Positions 34,733-45,778 of a DNA stretch of 50,234 bases are shown here, piece by piece. Source of the stretch: Woeseiaceae bacterium (GTDB lineage: Bacteria > Pseudomonadota > Gammaproteobacteria > Steroidobacterales > Woeseiaceae). A program made the position numbers and the translations under genes. The notes beneath the pieces were generated by a model. The model had not been told where the DNA came from, did no database searches, and saw only the letters and a program-made list of their open reading frames with translations. Positions within the stretch are counted from its first letter, which is position 1, and each line of letters opens with the position of its first letter. The stretch is taken from contig JASJBG010000010.1 in NCBI GenBank assembly GCA_030066625.1, forward strand, positions 1-50,234, read 5' to 3'.

Positions 34733-35701
34733 ATGGGTGGCGTGTCCGAATCGTCCGACCCGAATATTCCCGACGAGTGGCTCGCCGCGCCCGACCAGTC
34801 CGTGGTCAAACTCGAGTCTGGCGGCTATCCGGAACTGCTCAGCCAGATCGATAGCGCGCCACACCTCTTATATGTGAAAGGCGACGCACAGGTACTCGAT
34901 ATGCCGGCGATCGCGATCGTCGGTAGCCGCAACCCGACAAGCACTGGTCGCAGGAATGCCTTCGAGTTCGCCCGCTACCTGGCGTCCAGCGGCTTCCTGA
35001 TCGTAAGCGGCCTCGCCGAGGGCATCGACGCTGCCGCCCACCGCGGCGCACTCGAGGCCGGCATGCCGACCGTCGCCGTGCTCGGGACAGGCGTCGACGT
35101 GGTGTATCCCGCGAAGAATCACGAACTTGCCCATGCCATCGCCGCCAACGGCGCACTGCTCAGCGAATACGCGCTCGGCACCGGCCCGCGCCGCTGGCAT
35201 TTCCCGGAACGCAACCGGGTCATTTCCGGGCTCGCGCTCGGTACGCTCGTTGTCGAAGCCGCCCGCCAGAGCGGTTCACTCATCACGGCGCGGCTTGCGG
35301 CGGAACAGGGCCGCGAGGTCTTCGCGCTGCCGGGCTCTATCCATAACCCGCTCGCCCGTGGCTGCCACCGCCTGATTCGTGACGGCGCCAAGCTCGTCGA
35401 GTCGGCCGACGACATCTTCGCAGAGCTCGCACCGCTCGCCGGCCATGTCCTCGAAACGTCGGCGGGAGCGGCCGGGGAGCCGGCCGCGAGTGGGGTCATC
35501 GGCCCGGATACAGGCGATGACGAGGAGTATGTAAAACTCCGCGAGCACCTGGGCTTCGATCCGGTTAGCATCGACATCCTCGCCGATCGATCCGGATTGA
35601 CGATCGACCAGGTTTCCTCCATGCTTCTGATCCTGGAGCTAGACGGAATCGTCGAAAAACTGTCCGGTGGTCGCTTCGCGCTTTTAAAACCATCGGATTG
35701 A
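34733..35701 (+). CDS. dprA: DNA-processing protein DprA, without the N-terminal SAM domain
   Basis: The 322-residue protein loads RecA onto incoming single-stranded DNA in natural transformation. The Rossmann-like core is clear: AIVGSRNPTSTGRRNAFEFA, VSGLAEGIDAAAHRGAL, TVAVLGTGVDVVYP, FPERNRVISGL and GSLITARLAAEQGREVFALP. A C-terminal winged helix (residues ~258-320, PVSIDILADRSGLTIDQVSS) is present. The family is usually near 360-380 residues with a SAM-like domain in front; here the frame is closed by a stop at 34640 and the usual SAM sequence is not found, so the domain is missing. Whether the cell is competent cannot be told from this window. Confidence 0.92.
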   Translation: MGGVSESSDPNIPDEWLAAPDQSVVKLESGGYPELLSQIDSAPHLLYVKGDAQVLDMPAIAIVGSRNPTSTGRRNAFEFARYLASSGFLIVSGLAEGIDAAAHRGALEAGMPTVAVLGTGVDVVYPAKNHELAHAIAANGALLSEYALGTGPRRWHFPERNRVISGLALGTLVVEAARQSGSLITARLAAEQGREVFALPGSIHNPLARGCHRLIRDGAKLVESADDIFAELAPLAGHVLETSAGAAGEPAASGVIGPDTGDDEEYVKLREHLGFDPVSIDILADRSGLTIDQVSSMLLILELDGIVEKLSGGRFALLKPSD

Positions 35702-35763
35702 ACCGGCCACGCTGCTCAAGGGTCTTAGGGCAAAGGCCACACGGAAAGGGAGCCGCTCCAGGC

Positions 35764-36240
35764 ATGAAAGAAAACGTACTCGACGTACTCATGTATCTCT
35801 TCGAGACCTACGTCGACGCTGAGGAAGACCCCGAACCCGACCAGAACGAACTGCGACTCGAGCTCTCGAAAGCCGGCTTCGGCGACGTCGAGATCGACCG
35901 CGCGCTCGACTGGCTGGATGGTCTGACCGATCACCAGGACAGCCTCACCTTCAACACGCAGACGGCGCACGGCACGCGCATCTACAACGACGTCGAGACC
36001 GAGCGTCTGGATGTCGCCTGCCGCGGCTACATCGCCTACCTGGAGCAGATCGGCATCCTGTCGCCGCCGCAGCGCGAGATCCTCGTAGACCGCCTGTTGG
36101 CACTCGAGACGCACGACATCGATGTCGAGCAGATCAAGTGGGTCGTGCTCATGGTTTTGTTCAGCCAGCCGGGACAGGAATCGGCGTACGCCCGCATGGA
36201 AGATCTCGTGTTCGAGGAGAACACCGGCCTCGTTCATTAG
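35764..36240 (+). CDS. smg: Smg protein (DUF494)
   Basis: The 158-residue protein matches Smg/DUF494, a conserved acidic helical protein of unknown function found between dprA and topA in many gammaproteobacteria. It starts MKENVLDVLMYLFETYVDAE, and the internal helices include RALDWLDGL and AYLEQIGIL. I use the ATG at 35764; the frame extends upstream but that part is not family-like. The gene lies 62 bases after dprA and may share its transcript. Confidence 0.93.
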   Translation: MKENVLDVLMYLFETYVDAEEDPEPDQNELRLELSKAGFGDVEIDRALDWLDGLTDHQDSLTFNTQTAHGTRIYNDVETERLDVACRGYIAYLEQIGILSPPQREILVDRLLALETHDIDVEQIKWVVLMVLFSQPGQESAYARMEDLVFEENTGLVH

Positions 36241-36272
36241 GCGGGTTTAAGGATTTTTCGATTGCTCGATTC

Positions 36273-36299
36273 TTGACAGGACGAGAGCGAGCATGTAAT
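36273..36299 (+). promoter_or_regulatory. Candidate sigma-70 promoter for topA
   Basis: TTGACA (36273-36278) is a perfect -35. A possible -10, TGTAAT (36294-36299), is 15 bases downstream, shorter than the optimum of 17. Transcription would begin near 36306, inside the adjacent terminator-like stem, so the two elements overlap. The location just before topA supports it; the short spacing is against it. Confidence 0.4.
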
Positions 36300-36301
36300 T
36301 G

Positions 36302-36333
36302 AACCGCGGCACCGTCCGCGGTTTTCATTTTTT
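36302..36333 (+). terminator. Intrinsic terminator between smg and topA
   Basis: AACCGCGG (36302-36309) pairs with CCGCGGTT (36316-36323) across CACCGT, followed by TTCATTTTTT. An 8-bp stem plus T-run is a good Rho-independent terminator for the dprA-smg transcript. It ends 7 bases before the topA ATG, so it must also sit in or at the start of any topA leader. Confidence 0.75.
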
Positions 36334-36340
36334 AAGGCAT

Positions 36341-38863
36341 ATGTCACAGAACCTGGTCATCGTCGAATCGCCCGCAAAGGCGAAAACCATCAGCAAGTAC
36401 CTCGGCAAGGATTTCGAGGTCATGGCCTCCTATGGCCATGTCCGCGATCTCGTGCCGAAGGAAGGCGCCGTCGATCCGGCCAACGGCTTCGCAATGAAGT
36501 ACCAGGTCATCGAGCGCAACGAGAAGCACGTCAACGCGATCATTCGCGCGCTGAAGAAAGCGAATGCGCTCTATCTCGCGACTGACCCGGACCGCGAGGG
36601 TGAGGCCATTTCCTGGCACCTGATCGAGCTCCTGCGGGAAAAAGAGGCGCTCAACGACAAGCCGGTGCATCGCGTCGTGTTCCACGAGATCACGAAGAAC
36701 GCGGTCAAGGAAGCCATCGAACATCCGCGCGAACTCTCTGGCGATCTCGTCGGCGCGCAGCAGGCGCGGCGCGCACTGGATTACCTCGTCGGCTTCAACC
36801 TCTCGCCGCTGCTGTGGAAAAAAGTGCAGCGCGGACTGTCGGCGGGACGCGTGCAGAGTCCGGCGCTCAGGATGATCGTCGAGCGGGAGCTCGAGATCGA
36901 GGCGTTCAAGGCGCGCGAATACTGGTCCATCGAGGCCGACGTCAGCAAGGAGGAGCAGCCGTTCCTCGCACGGCTGGTCGCGTACAAGGGCGACAAGGTC
37001 GAGCAGTTCAGTTTCGAGACCGAGGCGGCGGCAAAGGATGCGCACGGCCTGGTTATTGGTGCGGCGGGTGGCCGCGTCACGGACGTCGAACCTGCAGATG
37101 CGGAAGCCGACGTACCGGCGCGCGGCCAGCTGCTCGGCGACGGCGGCGAACTCAAGGTTCTGACGGTCACCAAGCGGCAGCGCCGCCGCAACCCGGCCGC
37201 TCCGTTTACGACCTCGACCCTGCAGCAGGAAGCCTCGCGCAAGCTCGGCTTCAGTGCGCAGAAAACGATGAGCCTTGCGCAACGGCTGTACGAGGGCATC
37301 GAGTTGCCTGGCGAAGGTAACGTCGGCCTCATCACGTACATGCGTACGGACTCGGTAACGCTGGCGCAGGTGGCCGTCGACGAGATTCGCGAGTTCATCG
37401 CGGAGCGCTACGGCAAGGAAAACGTTCCCGACGAGGTCCGGGAGTTCAAGAACAAATCGAAGAATGCGCAGGAAGCGCACGAGGCTGTGCGACCAACATC
37501 GGTCAAGTACACGCCCGAGTCGATCAAGGGTGCGCTCGACGCCGACCAGCACAAGCTGTACGGCCTTATCTGGAAGCGCACGATGGCTTGCCAGATGGTA
37601 CCCGCCGTCTTCGACACGGTTGCCATCGAACTCGCGGCAGGTCCCACGGACGACGGCCACCGCTTCCGGGCGAACGGCTCCGTGCTGGTCGAGCCGGGCT
37701 TCATGGCCGTCTACCAGGAAGGCCGGGATGACAAGGCCGATGACGACGGCGATCGCCTGCTGCCGGAAATCTCGGAAGGCGACGTCATTAATATCGAGCA
37801 GCTGCGCGCCGAGCAGCACTTCACCGACCCGCCGCCTCGCTTTACTGAGGCCAGCCTCGTCAAAACCCTCGAGGAGTACGGCATCGGCCGGCCTTCGACC
37901 TACGCGAGCATCATCAAGACGCTCAAGGACCGTGAGTACGTCGAGATGGATGCCAAGCGCTTTATCCCGACCGACATCGGTCGCATCGTCAACGGCTTCT
38001 TGACCGACCATTTCACGCAGTACGTCGATTACGACTTCACGGCGCGCCTCGAAGACGACCTCGACGCCGTCTCGCTCGGCGAGAAGGACTGGGTGCCGCT
38101 GCTCGACCAGTTCTGGCAGCCCTTCCACGAGCTCTGCGAGGAGAAGGAAACGTCGGTCACCCGCGAGCAGGTCGCGCAGGCACGTGAACTCGGCACCGAT
38201 CCCAAGAGCGGCAAACCCGTCACCGTCCGCATGGGGCGCTACGGGCCCTTCGTGCAAATCGGCACCAAGGATGACGAGGAGAAGCCGAAGTTCGCGGGCC
38301 TAAGGCCGGGTCAGAAGATGAACGACATCGACCTCGAAACCGCGATGGAACTCTTCAAGCTGCCGCGCAAGCTCGGCGAGACGCCGGACGGCCTGCCGGT
38401 GTCGGCGAGTATCGGCCGCTTCGGCCCCTACGTGCGCTACGGCGACAAATACGTGTCCATCCGCGGCGACGACGATCCGTATACGATCGAGCTGCCGCGC
38501 GCGCTCGAACTCATCGAGCAGAAGAAGATCGAGGATGCGAATCGCATCATCCTCGACTTCGAAGACGAGGGCATCCAGGTTCTCAACGGACGTTACGGTC
38601 CCTACATCACCAACAAGGCGAAAAACGCCAAGGTGCCGAAAGACCGTGAGCCGAAGTCGTTGACGCTCGAAGAATGTCAGGCGCTGCTCGAGGCGGCACC
38701 CGAGCGCGGTCGGCGCGGCAAGAAAAAGGCCGCCAAGAAGAAAACCGCGGCCAAGAAAAAGGTCACAAAGAAAAAGACCAAGAAGAAAGCCGCCAAGAAA
38801 AAAACCAAAAAGAAAACCAAGAAAAAGACGGCCGCCAGGAAGAAGGCCGGCCCGGCCGAATAA
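36341..38863 (+). CDS. topA: DNA topoisomerase I with lysine-rich tail in place of zinc fingers
   Basis: The 840-residue type IA enzyme relaxes negative supercoils. The TOPRIM domain starts NLVIVESPAKAKTI; the active-site tyrosine is Tyr333 in GLITYMRTDS. After the catalytic core there are topoisomerase C-terminal repeats (MGRYGPFVQIG, SIGRFGPYVRYG and LNGRYGPYI), but no cysteine zinc fingers as in Escherichia coli TopA. The last ~50 residues are a Lys/Ala/Thr tail (KKKAAKKKTAAKKK and similar), like a histone H1 tail, which would bind DNA non-specifically. The start ATG at 36341 begins the family sequence. tsaC follows after 3 bases. Confidence 0.96.
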   Translation: MSQNLVIVESPAKAKTISKYLGKDFEVMASYGHVRDLVPKEGAVDPANGFAMKYQVIERNEKHVNAIIRALKKANALYLATDPDREGEAISWHLIELLREKEALNDKPVHRVVFHEITKNAVKEAIEHPRELSGDLVGAQQARRALDYLVGFNLSPLLWKKVQRGLSAGRVQSPALRMIVERELEIEAFKAREYWSIEADVSKEEQPFLARLVAYKGDKVEQFSFETEAAAKDAHGLVIGAAGGRVTDVEPADAEADVPARGQLLGDGGELKVLTVTKRQRRRNPAAPFTTSTLQQEASRKLGFSAQKTMSLAQRLYEGIELPGEGNVGLITYMRTDSVTLAQVAVDEIREFIAERYGKENVPDEVREFKNKSKNAQEAHEAVRPTSVKYTPESIKGALDADQHKLYGLIWKRTMACQMVPAVFDTVAIELAAGPTDDGHRFRANGSVLVEPGFMAVYQEGRDDKADDDGDRLLPEISEGDVINIEQLRAEQHFTDPPPRFTEASLVKTLEEYGIGRPSTYASIIKTLKDREYVEMDAKRFIPTDIGRIVNGFLTDHFTQYVDYDFTARLEDDLDAVSLGEKDWVPLLDQFWQPFHELCEEKETSVTREQVAQARELGTDPKSGKPVTVRMGRYGPFVQIGTKDDEEKPKFAGLRPGQKMNDIDLETAMELFKLPRKLGETPDGLPVSASIGRFGPYVRYGDKYVSIRGDDDPYTIELPRALELIEQKKIEDANRIILDFEDEGIQVLNGRYGPYITNKAKNAKVPKDREPKSLTLEECQALLEAAPERGRRGKKKAAKKKTAAKKKVTKKKTKKKAAKKKTKKKTKKKTAARKKAGPAE

Positions 38864-38866
38864 CGC

Positions 38867-40757
<1,891 letters not shown>

Positions 40758-40780
40758 CGCGCGGGTTCGGGGGTTAGATC

Positions 40781-41341
40781 ATGGCGTGGATCGAGCAAAT
40801 CGACACAGACGACGCCGAGGGCAAGCTGGCCGAGATGTATGCGCAGCTCGTCCGTCAGCGCGGCAAGGTCTCCAACATCCTCAAGGTACACAGCCTCAAC
40901 CCTGAGGCGATGGGGAATCACCTCGACCTTTACATGACGATCATGTTCGGCCGCTCGGGCCTGAGTCGCGGTGAGCGTGAAGCTATCGCGGTTGTCGTTT
41001 CCGCGAACAACGACTGCGCGTACTGCGTCAATCATCACGCAGAGGCACTCCGGCGATACATCAAGGACGAGGAGACGCTGTCGATGCTGTCGACGGCCGA
41101 CGGCCTCGAGACCCTGGAGCCGCGGCTCAGCAACATCGTGCGGCACGCCGAGAAGCTCACCAACGCGCCGGAAGCCATGACGGAGAGCGACCTCGGCGAA
41201 CTTCGCGCCGTCGGTCTGTCGGATCGTGACATCCTCGACCTCACGCTCATTACGGCCTACTTCAACTTCGTCAATCGCATTGCCCTGGGGCTCGGCGTCG
41301 AGTTTTCGGACGAAGAAATGAGCGGCTATAAGGACGATTGA
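40781..41341 (+). CDS. AhpD-like / peroxidase-related carboxymuconolactone decarboxylase-family protein
   Basis: The 186-residue protein has the CMD fold used by AhpD-type peroxidases. The redox pair Cys79 and Cys82 sits in CAYCVNHHAEAL with the supporting histidines and the preceding Glu-rich GEREAIAVVVS helix. It belongs to the uncharacterised peroxidase-related group of this family. A role in removing peroxides is likely but not shown. It follows the VOC gene by 23 bases, so it may end the topA-tsaC-hemF transcript. Confidence 0.88.
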   Translation: MAWIEQIDTDDAEGKLAEMYAQLVRQRGKVSNILKVHSLNPEAMGNHLDLYMTIMFGRSGLSRGEREAIAVVVSANNDCAYCVNHHAEALRRYIKDEETLSMLSTADGLETLEPRLSNIVRHAEKLTNAPEAMTESDLGELRAVGLSDRDILDLTLITAYFNFVNRIALGLGVEFSDEEMSGYKDD

Positions 41342-41417
41342 TATGCCCTGGGCCGGCTTTTCGCCGTAAAGACCTGTGTGGTAACTTGACGCAAAAACCA
41401 CGCTACGTGGTGGAGCG

Positions 41418-44400
41418 TTGAACCTCATCCGAACATTGCTTGCGACCGTCGCCCTTTTCGCGACAGGCCTCGCCGTCGGCGACGAGACGTCCGTGCTTCG
41501 TGACGCCGGTCCGGGCGTCGGCATCCGCCTAGCCGGCGGCGACGATCCGGCTGCGCGCAAGACCTACATCGTACGCCTGCGCGAACCCGCGGCGGCGGCG
41601 GCATTCTCGAGACTCGCAGTCGCGGCGCCGAAGCCGGCCGGAGAACGCGCAACCCGCTTCGACAAATCGAGCGCCTTCGCGCAGGGCTATACCGAGAAGC
41701 TCCGCGAGGAGCAGGAGCGCGTGCTCGCCATCGCCGGGCCCGACGCCGAAAAGATCTACAGCTATACCTACGGTCTCAACGGGTTCGCGGCGCGGATGAC
41801 GCCGGCGGAGGCCCACAAGCTCGAGGCACGTGACGAGGTCCTTGGCATCTGGGAAGACGAGATCCGACCGCTGACAACGAATTTCTCGGCCGAGTTTCTC
41901 GACCTGTTCGACAACACCAACGGCATCCGCGGTGACTACACGGGCGAGGACGTGATCATTGCGTTCATCGACTCGGGAATCTATCCCGAGCATCCGGCGC
42001 TGACCGACACGCAGGAGGCCGACCGGCCGCGCACCTGCCGCAGCAGCTGGGGCAGGAGCTCACTGCTCGGCCGCTGGCTGTGTCGTCGTTACAACCGTGC
42101 CGAGGACAAGCTCGTCTACGAGCCGCCCGAGGAGTGGAACGGCATCTGCGAGGCCGGCGAACAGTTCGAGGAGACGGCCTGCAACAACAAGCTTGTCGGC
42201 GCACGCTGGTTCATCGCTGGTGCCGAGGCCGGCGGCGCGATCGACGCCGGCGAGTTCCGTTCGGCGCGTGACGTCGATGGTCATGGCACGCATACGGCAA
42301 CCACGGCAGCCGGCAATCGCGTCGATGCGTCGATCTTCGGAACGCGCATCGGCACCGTCGAAGGCATCGCGCCGCGCGCCCGGGTGGCCGCTTACAAGGC
42401 CTGCTGGCTGCGTCCCGGCGAACAGCGTGCGTCGTGCAATACGTCTGATCTTGCAGCGGCCGTCGATGCGGCGGTCGCCGACGGTGTCGACATCATCAAC
42501 TATTCCGTCGGCAGCAGCCTGACGACGGTCACGGCGCCGGACGATATCGCGCTGCTTGCGGCGACCAAGGCGGGCGTGCTGTCGATCGTGTCCGCCGGCA
42601 ACGACGGCCCGAACCTGACCACGATCGGCTCGCCGGCCGGCGGGCCATGGTCGATGACGGTCGGCGCATCGTCACGCGACGGCGAGACCTCTCTGGAGGC
42701 CATGCAGATCAACTCGCCGCCCGACATTGCCGGCAAGTACGCGAGCCGCGAAGCCAGCTTCACGCCGGCGCTTGCCGACCGCGACCCGATCGAAGCGTCC
42801 CTGGTACTCGCGGACGACGACGACACGTCGTTGACCGACGGCGGTGACGGCACGACGTCGGACGCCTGCCAGGCGCTTGTGAATACGACCGAGATGGACG
42901 GCAACATCGCGCTCATCCAGCGCGGTGGCTGCGACTTCGATATCAAGGTCGCCAACGCGGAGGACGCAGGGGCAGTTGCAGCGGTTGTCTACAACATCGC
43001 GGGCGAGCCCTTCGTCATGAACGGTGCCACGGACCTGTCGGACATTCCCGCGATCATGGTGGGCGGCGCCGACGGCGAGCTGTTCATCGAGGAGCTCGAT
43101 GCCGGCAATGACGTCGAGGCCGTGCTCGACAAGGGTTTCTTCCTGAACGAGCCCGAGGACGGCAACCTGATGGCGACGTTTTCGTCCCGCGGACCGGGCC
43201 CCGTCCGCTCGATCCTGAAGCCGGATGTCACCGCACCGGGCGTCAGGATTCTCGCCGGCATCACGCCGGACGCCGTCAACTCCACGCCGGGCGAACAATT
43301 CGGCTACCTGAGCGGCACGTCGATGTCGGCGCCACACGTAGCAGGCTCCGCGGCGCTGCTGCGCCAGGCGCATCCCGGCTGGAGCCCCGCGGCGATCAAG
43401 TCGGCGCTCATGACCACGGCACGCCAGTCGATCACCAGGGACGACGGTGAGACGGATGCGAACCCGTTCGACTTCGGCGCCGGACACATCGTGCCGAACG
43501 CGGCCGTATCGCCGGGGCTGGTCTACGATGCCAGCGACGACGACTACGACGCATTCGCCTGCGGTGCCGGTATCGATTCGATCGTCTCTGCCGAGCGCTG
43601 TGACGAGCTCGAGACGGGCGGCGCGTCCTTCCTGGCGCGCGATCTCAACCAGCCATCGATCGCCGTTGCGCGACTGTCGAGCAGCGAGACCGTTTCGCGC
43701 CGCGTCACGAACGTGAGCGACGACGCGGCAAACTACTCCGTGGGCATCGAGCCGCCGATCGGTATTGCCGTCGCCGTCAACCCGCCCGCGCTTTCGCTCG
43801 GCCCCGGCGAGTCCGCGAGCTACGACGTGACGTTTACGTACCAGTCGGGGCAGCTGGACACGTGGCGGTTCGGCGCGGTGACCTGGTCGGATGACGAGAC
43901 GGATGTCCGCAGCCCGCTGGCGATCAAGCCCGTGACGCTAACGGCGCCGCTCGAGATCACGAGCTTTGGCGGGACCGGCAGCGTCGACTTTTCGGTCGAG
44001 TTCGGCTACTCGGGTACCTACGCCGCGCGCGTCCACGGATTGAGACTGCCGTCGATCATCGACGGCTTCGTCGACAACGATCCCACCAAGACCTTTTCCT
44101 TCCGCGCCGTGGATGGCGTGACTTCACACTTGGTCGACGTGCCGGCTGACCAGCTTTACCTTCGCTTCGCTACCTTCGACGCGCTGACCGACGGCGACGA
44201 CGACCTCGACATGTACGTCTACTTCTGCGCCGACAACGTCAACTGCACGCTGGTGGACCAGAGCGGCGGCCCGACCGCGCAGGAAAGAGTCGACCTGTTC
44301 CGGCCGGCCGCGGGACGTTATGCCGTACTGATTCACGGTTTCGAGACGGACGAGGTCGCCGGCGGGCCGGGGTCGAACTACCAGCTTCTGGCGTGGTCTT

Positions 44401-44585
44401 TCGGCGAGCTCGACGATCAGGGCAACATGAGCGTGTCCGGTCCGGCATTCGTCAATCCCGGCACGACGGAAACGGTCACGGTGAACTGGACCGACCTGTT
44501 ATCGAACGCGATCTACTTCGGCGGCATATCCCACAACACGCCGTTCGGCCTTTCCGCACTGACGCTCATCACGATCGGCAACTAG
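41418..44585 (+). CDS. Large secreted subtilisin-like serine protease (S8), PA-domain type
   Basis: The 1055-residue exported protease starts with a signal peptide (MNLIRTLLATVALFATGLAV) and an I9-like propeptide. The S8 domain has the triad Asp185 (AFIDSGIYPEHP), His289 (DVDGHGTHTA) and Ser635 (SGTSMSAPH), and a protease-associated domain is inserted between His and Ser at about residues 455-570, an arrangement also seen in plant-type subtilases. The last ~340 residues are beta-rich, with a fibronectin-III-like domain and a pre-peptidase-like domain (DDLDMYVYFC). The TTG at 41418 is the only start in frame near the signal, and GGAG lies only 2 bases before it. Confidence 0.92.
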   Translation: MNLIRTLLATVALFATGLAVGDETSVLRDAGPGVGIRLAGGDDPAARKTYIVRLREPAAAAAFSRLAVAAPKPAGERATRFDKSSAFAQGYTEKLREEQERVLAIAGPDAEKIYSYTYGLNGFAARMTPAEAHKLEARDEVLGIWEDEIRPLTTNFSAEFLDLFDNTNGIRGDYTGEDVIIAFIDSGIYPEHPALTDTQEADRPRTCRSSWGRSSLLGRWLCRRYNRAEDKLVYEPPEEWNGICEAGEQFEETACNNKLVGARWFIAGAEAGGAIDAGEFRSARDVDGHGTHTATTAAGNRVDASIFGTRIGTVEGIAPRARVAAYKACWLRPGEQRASCNTSDLAAAVDAAVADGVDIINYSVGSSLTTVTAPDDIALLAATKAGVLSIVSAGNDGPNLTTIGSPAGGPWSMTVGASSRDGETSLEAMQINSPPDIAGKYASREASFTPALADRDPIEASLVLADDDDTSLTDGGDGTTSDACQALVNTTEMDGNIALIQRGGCDFDIKVANAEDAGAVAAVVYNIAGEPFVMNGATDLSDIPAIMVGGADGELFIEELDAGNDVEAVLDKGFFLNEPEDGNLMATFSSRGPGPVRSILKPDVTAPGVRILAGITPDAVNSTPGEQFGYLSGTSMSAPHVAGSAALLRQAHPGWSPAAIKSALMTTARQSITRDDGETDANPFDFGAGHIVPNAAVSPGLVYDASDDDYDAFACGAGIDSIVSAERCDELETGGASFLARDLNQPSIAVARLSSSETVSRRVTNVSDDAANYSVGIEPPIGIAVAVNPPALSLGPGESASYDVTFTYQSGQLDTWRFGAVTWSDDETDVRSPLAIKPVTLTAPLEITSFGGTGSVDFSVEFGYSGTYAARVHGLRLPSIIDGFVDNDPTKTFSFRAVDGVTSHLVDVPADQLYLRFATFDALTDGDDDLDMYVYFCADNVNCTLVDQSGGPTAQERVDLFRPAAGRYAVLIHGFETDEVAGGPGSNYQLLAWSFGELDDQGNMSVSGPAFVNPGTTETVTVNWTDLLSNAIYFGGISHNTPFGLSALTLITIGN

Positions 44586-44594
44586 GGTTGTCGC

Positions 44595-45041
44595 TCAGGT
44601 CAGCTCGCCCTTTTTGTCCAGGTTCTTCGTGTACAGGAACAGCGCGACCTGGATCAGGAAGACAGCGCCCTGCAGTACCGCCGGGAAGGCACCGAACAGT
44701 GCGACGGCGTTGTTCAGCACGAAAGCGTGTACGTCCATGACGACGAGACCGGCAATCGATACCAGGAACGCCGTGGCGGCGAGCGCTCGCTTCGCCAGCA
44801 GCAGTCCGCAGGCGAGGACGCCGGCCGTTACGGCGAGCGCATTCGCGGCGGTCGCCCAGACCGGAATGCTGAGAACATAGTCGACCTTTGCATCGTCGCC
44901 GCCGTAGGCGGTCAGCAGCGCTTCCGGCGTCGCGCTGACGGTCATTGCATAGAGCGCGAGGCCGATCAGGTTCCACAGGAGGCCGCCGCCGGCGATGAGC
45001 CAGTGCATGATGGGCAGGTTCCTGGCAGTCGAGTCGTTCAT
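44595..45041 (-). CDS. Small four-helix membrane protein
   Basis: A 148-residue protein with four predicted membrane helices (roughly residues 12-32, 54-75, 80-100 and 110-140). It starts MNDSTARNLPIMHWLIAGGG. I do not recognise a family, although the WLIAGGGLLWNLIGL opening is common in small membrane proteins with no function assigned. The frame stays open to 45116 but that extension is polar and divergent from any signal. It converges with the S8 gene, 9 bases apart, and is divergent from the gene at 45179. Confidence 0.7.
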   Translation of the reverse strand: MNDSTARNLPIMHWLIAGGGLLWNLIGLALYAMTVSATPEALLTAYGGDDAKVDYVLSIPVWATAANALAVTAGVLACGLLLAKRALAATAFLVSIAGLVVMDVHAFVLNNAVALFGAFPAVLQGAVFLIQVALFLYTKNLDKKGELT

Positions 45042-45178
45042 TGCCGCCTCACTCTTGTTGTTGTGTCGTGTCGTCGACGGGACACCGATCATCCGCCCGG
45101 CCATGCGCGAATGCAAGTTGAGGCGTCCCGCGAGGAGCGGTACATTGCGACCTTAAGCTGCTGAAAAGAAAACAAAAT

Positions 45179-45757
45179 ATGGGCGTATTCGAATACATCG
45201 GGGTGCTGGTGTCGGTCATCATGGGCTTAGGGATAACCCATCTCGCGGTGGGTGCGAGCAAGCTCATCCAGAACCGCGCAACGACCAAGGCCTGTGTGCC
45301 GCATGCGCTCTGGACCTTCAACATACTGCTCTACATCCTCGTGATCTGGTGGAGCATGTTCTGGTGGAGCGGGCTCGAGGACTGGACGGCGTTTCACTAT
45401 CTCGGCATTACCTTGTATGCCATCGTGTTGTTCCTGCTGTCGGCGATGCTGTACCCCTACGACATGCCGAGCGATATCGATATCGAAGCGTATTTCTTCC
45501 GCAATCGGCGCTGGTTCTTCTCGCTGATGATTGCCGCGTGGCTGCTGGATATACCGGAAACGCTCGGCAAGGAGATCGAAGGCTTACGGCCAGTGCCGCC
45601 TCAGTATTACGTGTTCGTGAGCTCGATGATCGTTCTGGCCATCGTAGGCATGCTGACCTCCAACCGCAGGGTGCACACGGCGCTGCCCCTCGCCTGGCTG
45701 ATGCTGCTCGGAAGTTTCCTGAGCATGTCGGTCGTCAGCGTTATCGACTCGCCCTGA
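45179..45757 (+). CDS. Five- or six-helix membrane protein of unknown function
   Basis: A 192-residue membrane protein with about six hydrophobic segments. It begins MGVFEYIGVLVSVIMGLGIT, and the tryptophan-rich WWSMFWWSGLEDW and a RNRRWFF element stand out. No catalytic or transport motif is visible. It is divergent from the small membrane protein gene and converges with tag (21 bases). I see no functional link with its neighbours. Confidence 0.75.
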   Translation: MGVFEYIGVLVSVIMGLGITHLAVGASKLIQNRATTKACVPHALWTFNILLYILVIWWSMFWWSGLEDWTAFHYLGITLYAIVLFLLSAMLYPYDMPSDIDIEAYFFRNRRWFFSLMIAAWLLDIPETLGKEIEGLRPVPPQYYVFVSSMIVLAIVGMLTSNRRVHTALPLAWLMLLGSFLSMSVVSVIDSP

Positions 45758-45778
45758 TCCGACAAGATTCGGGACCGA

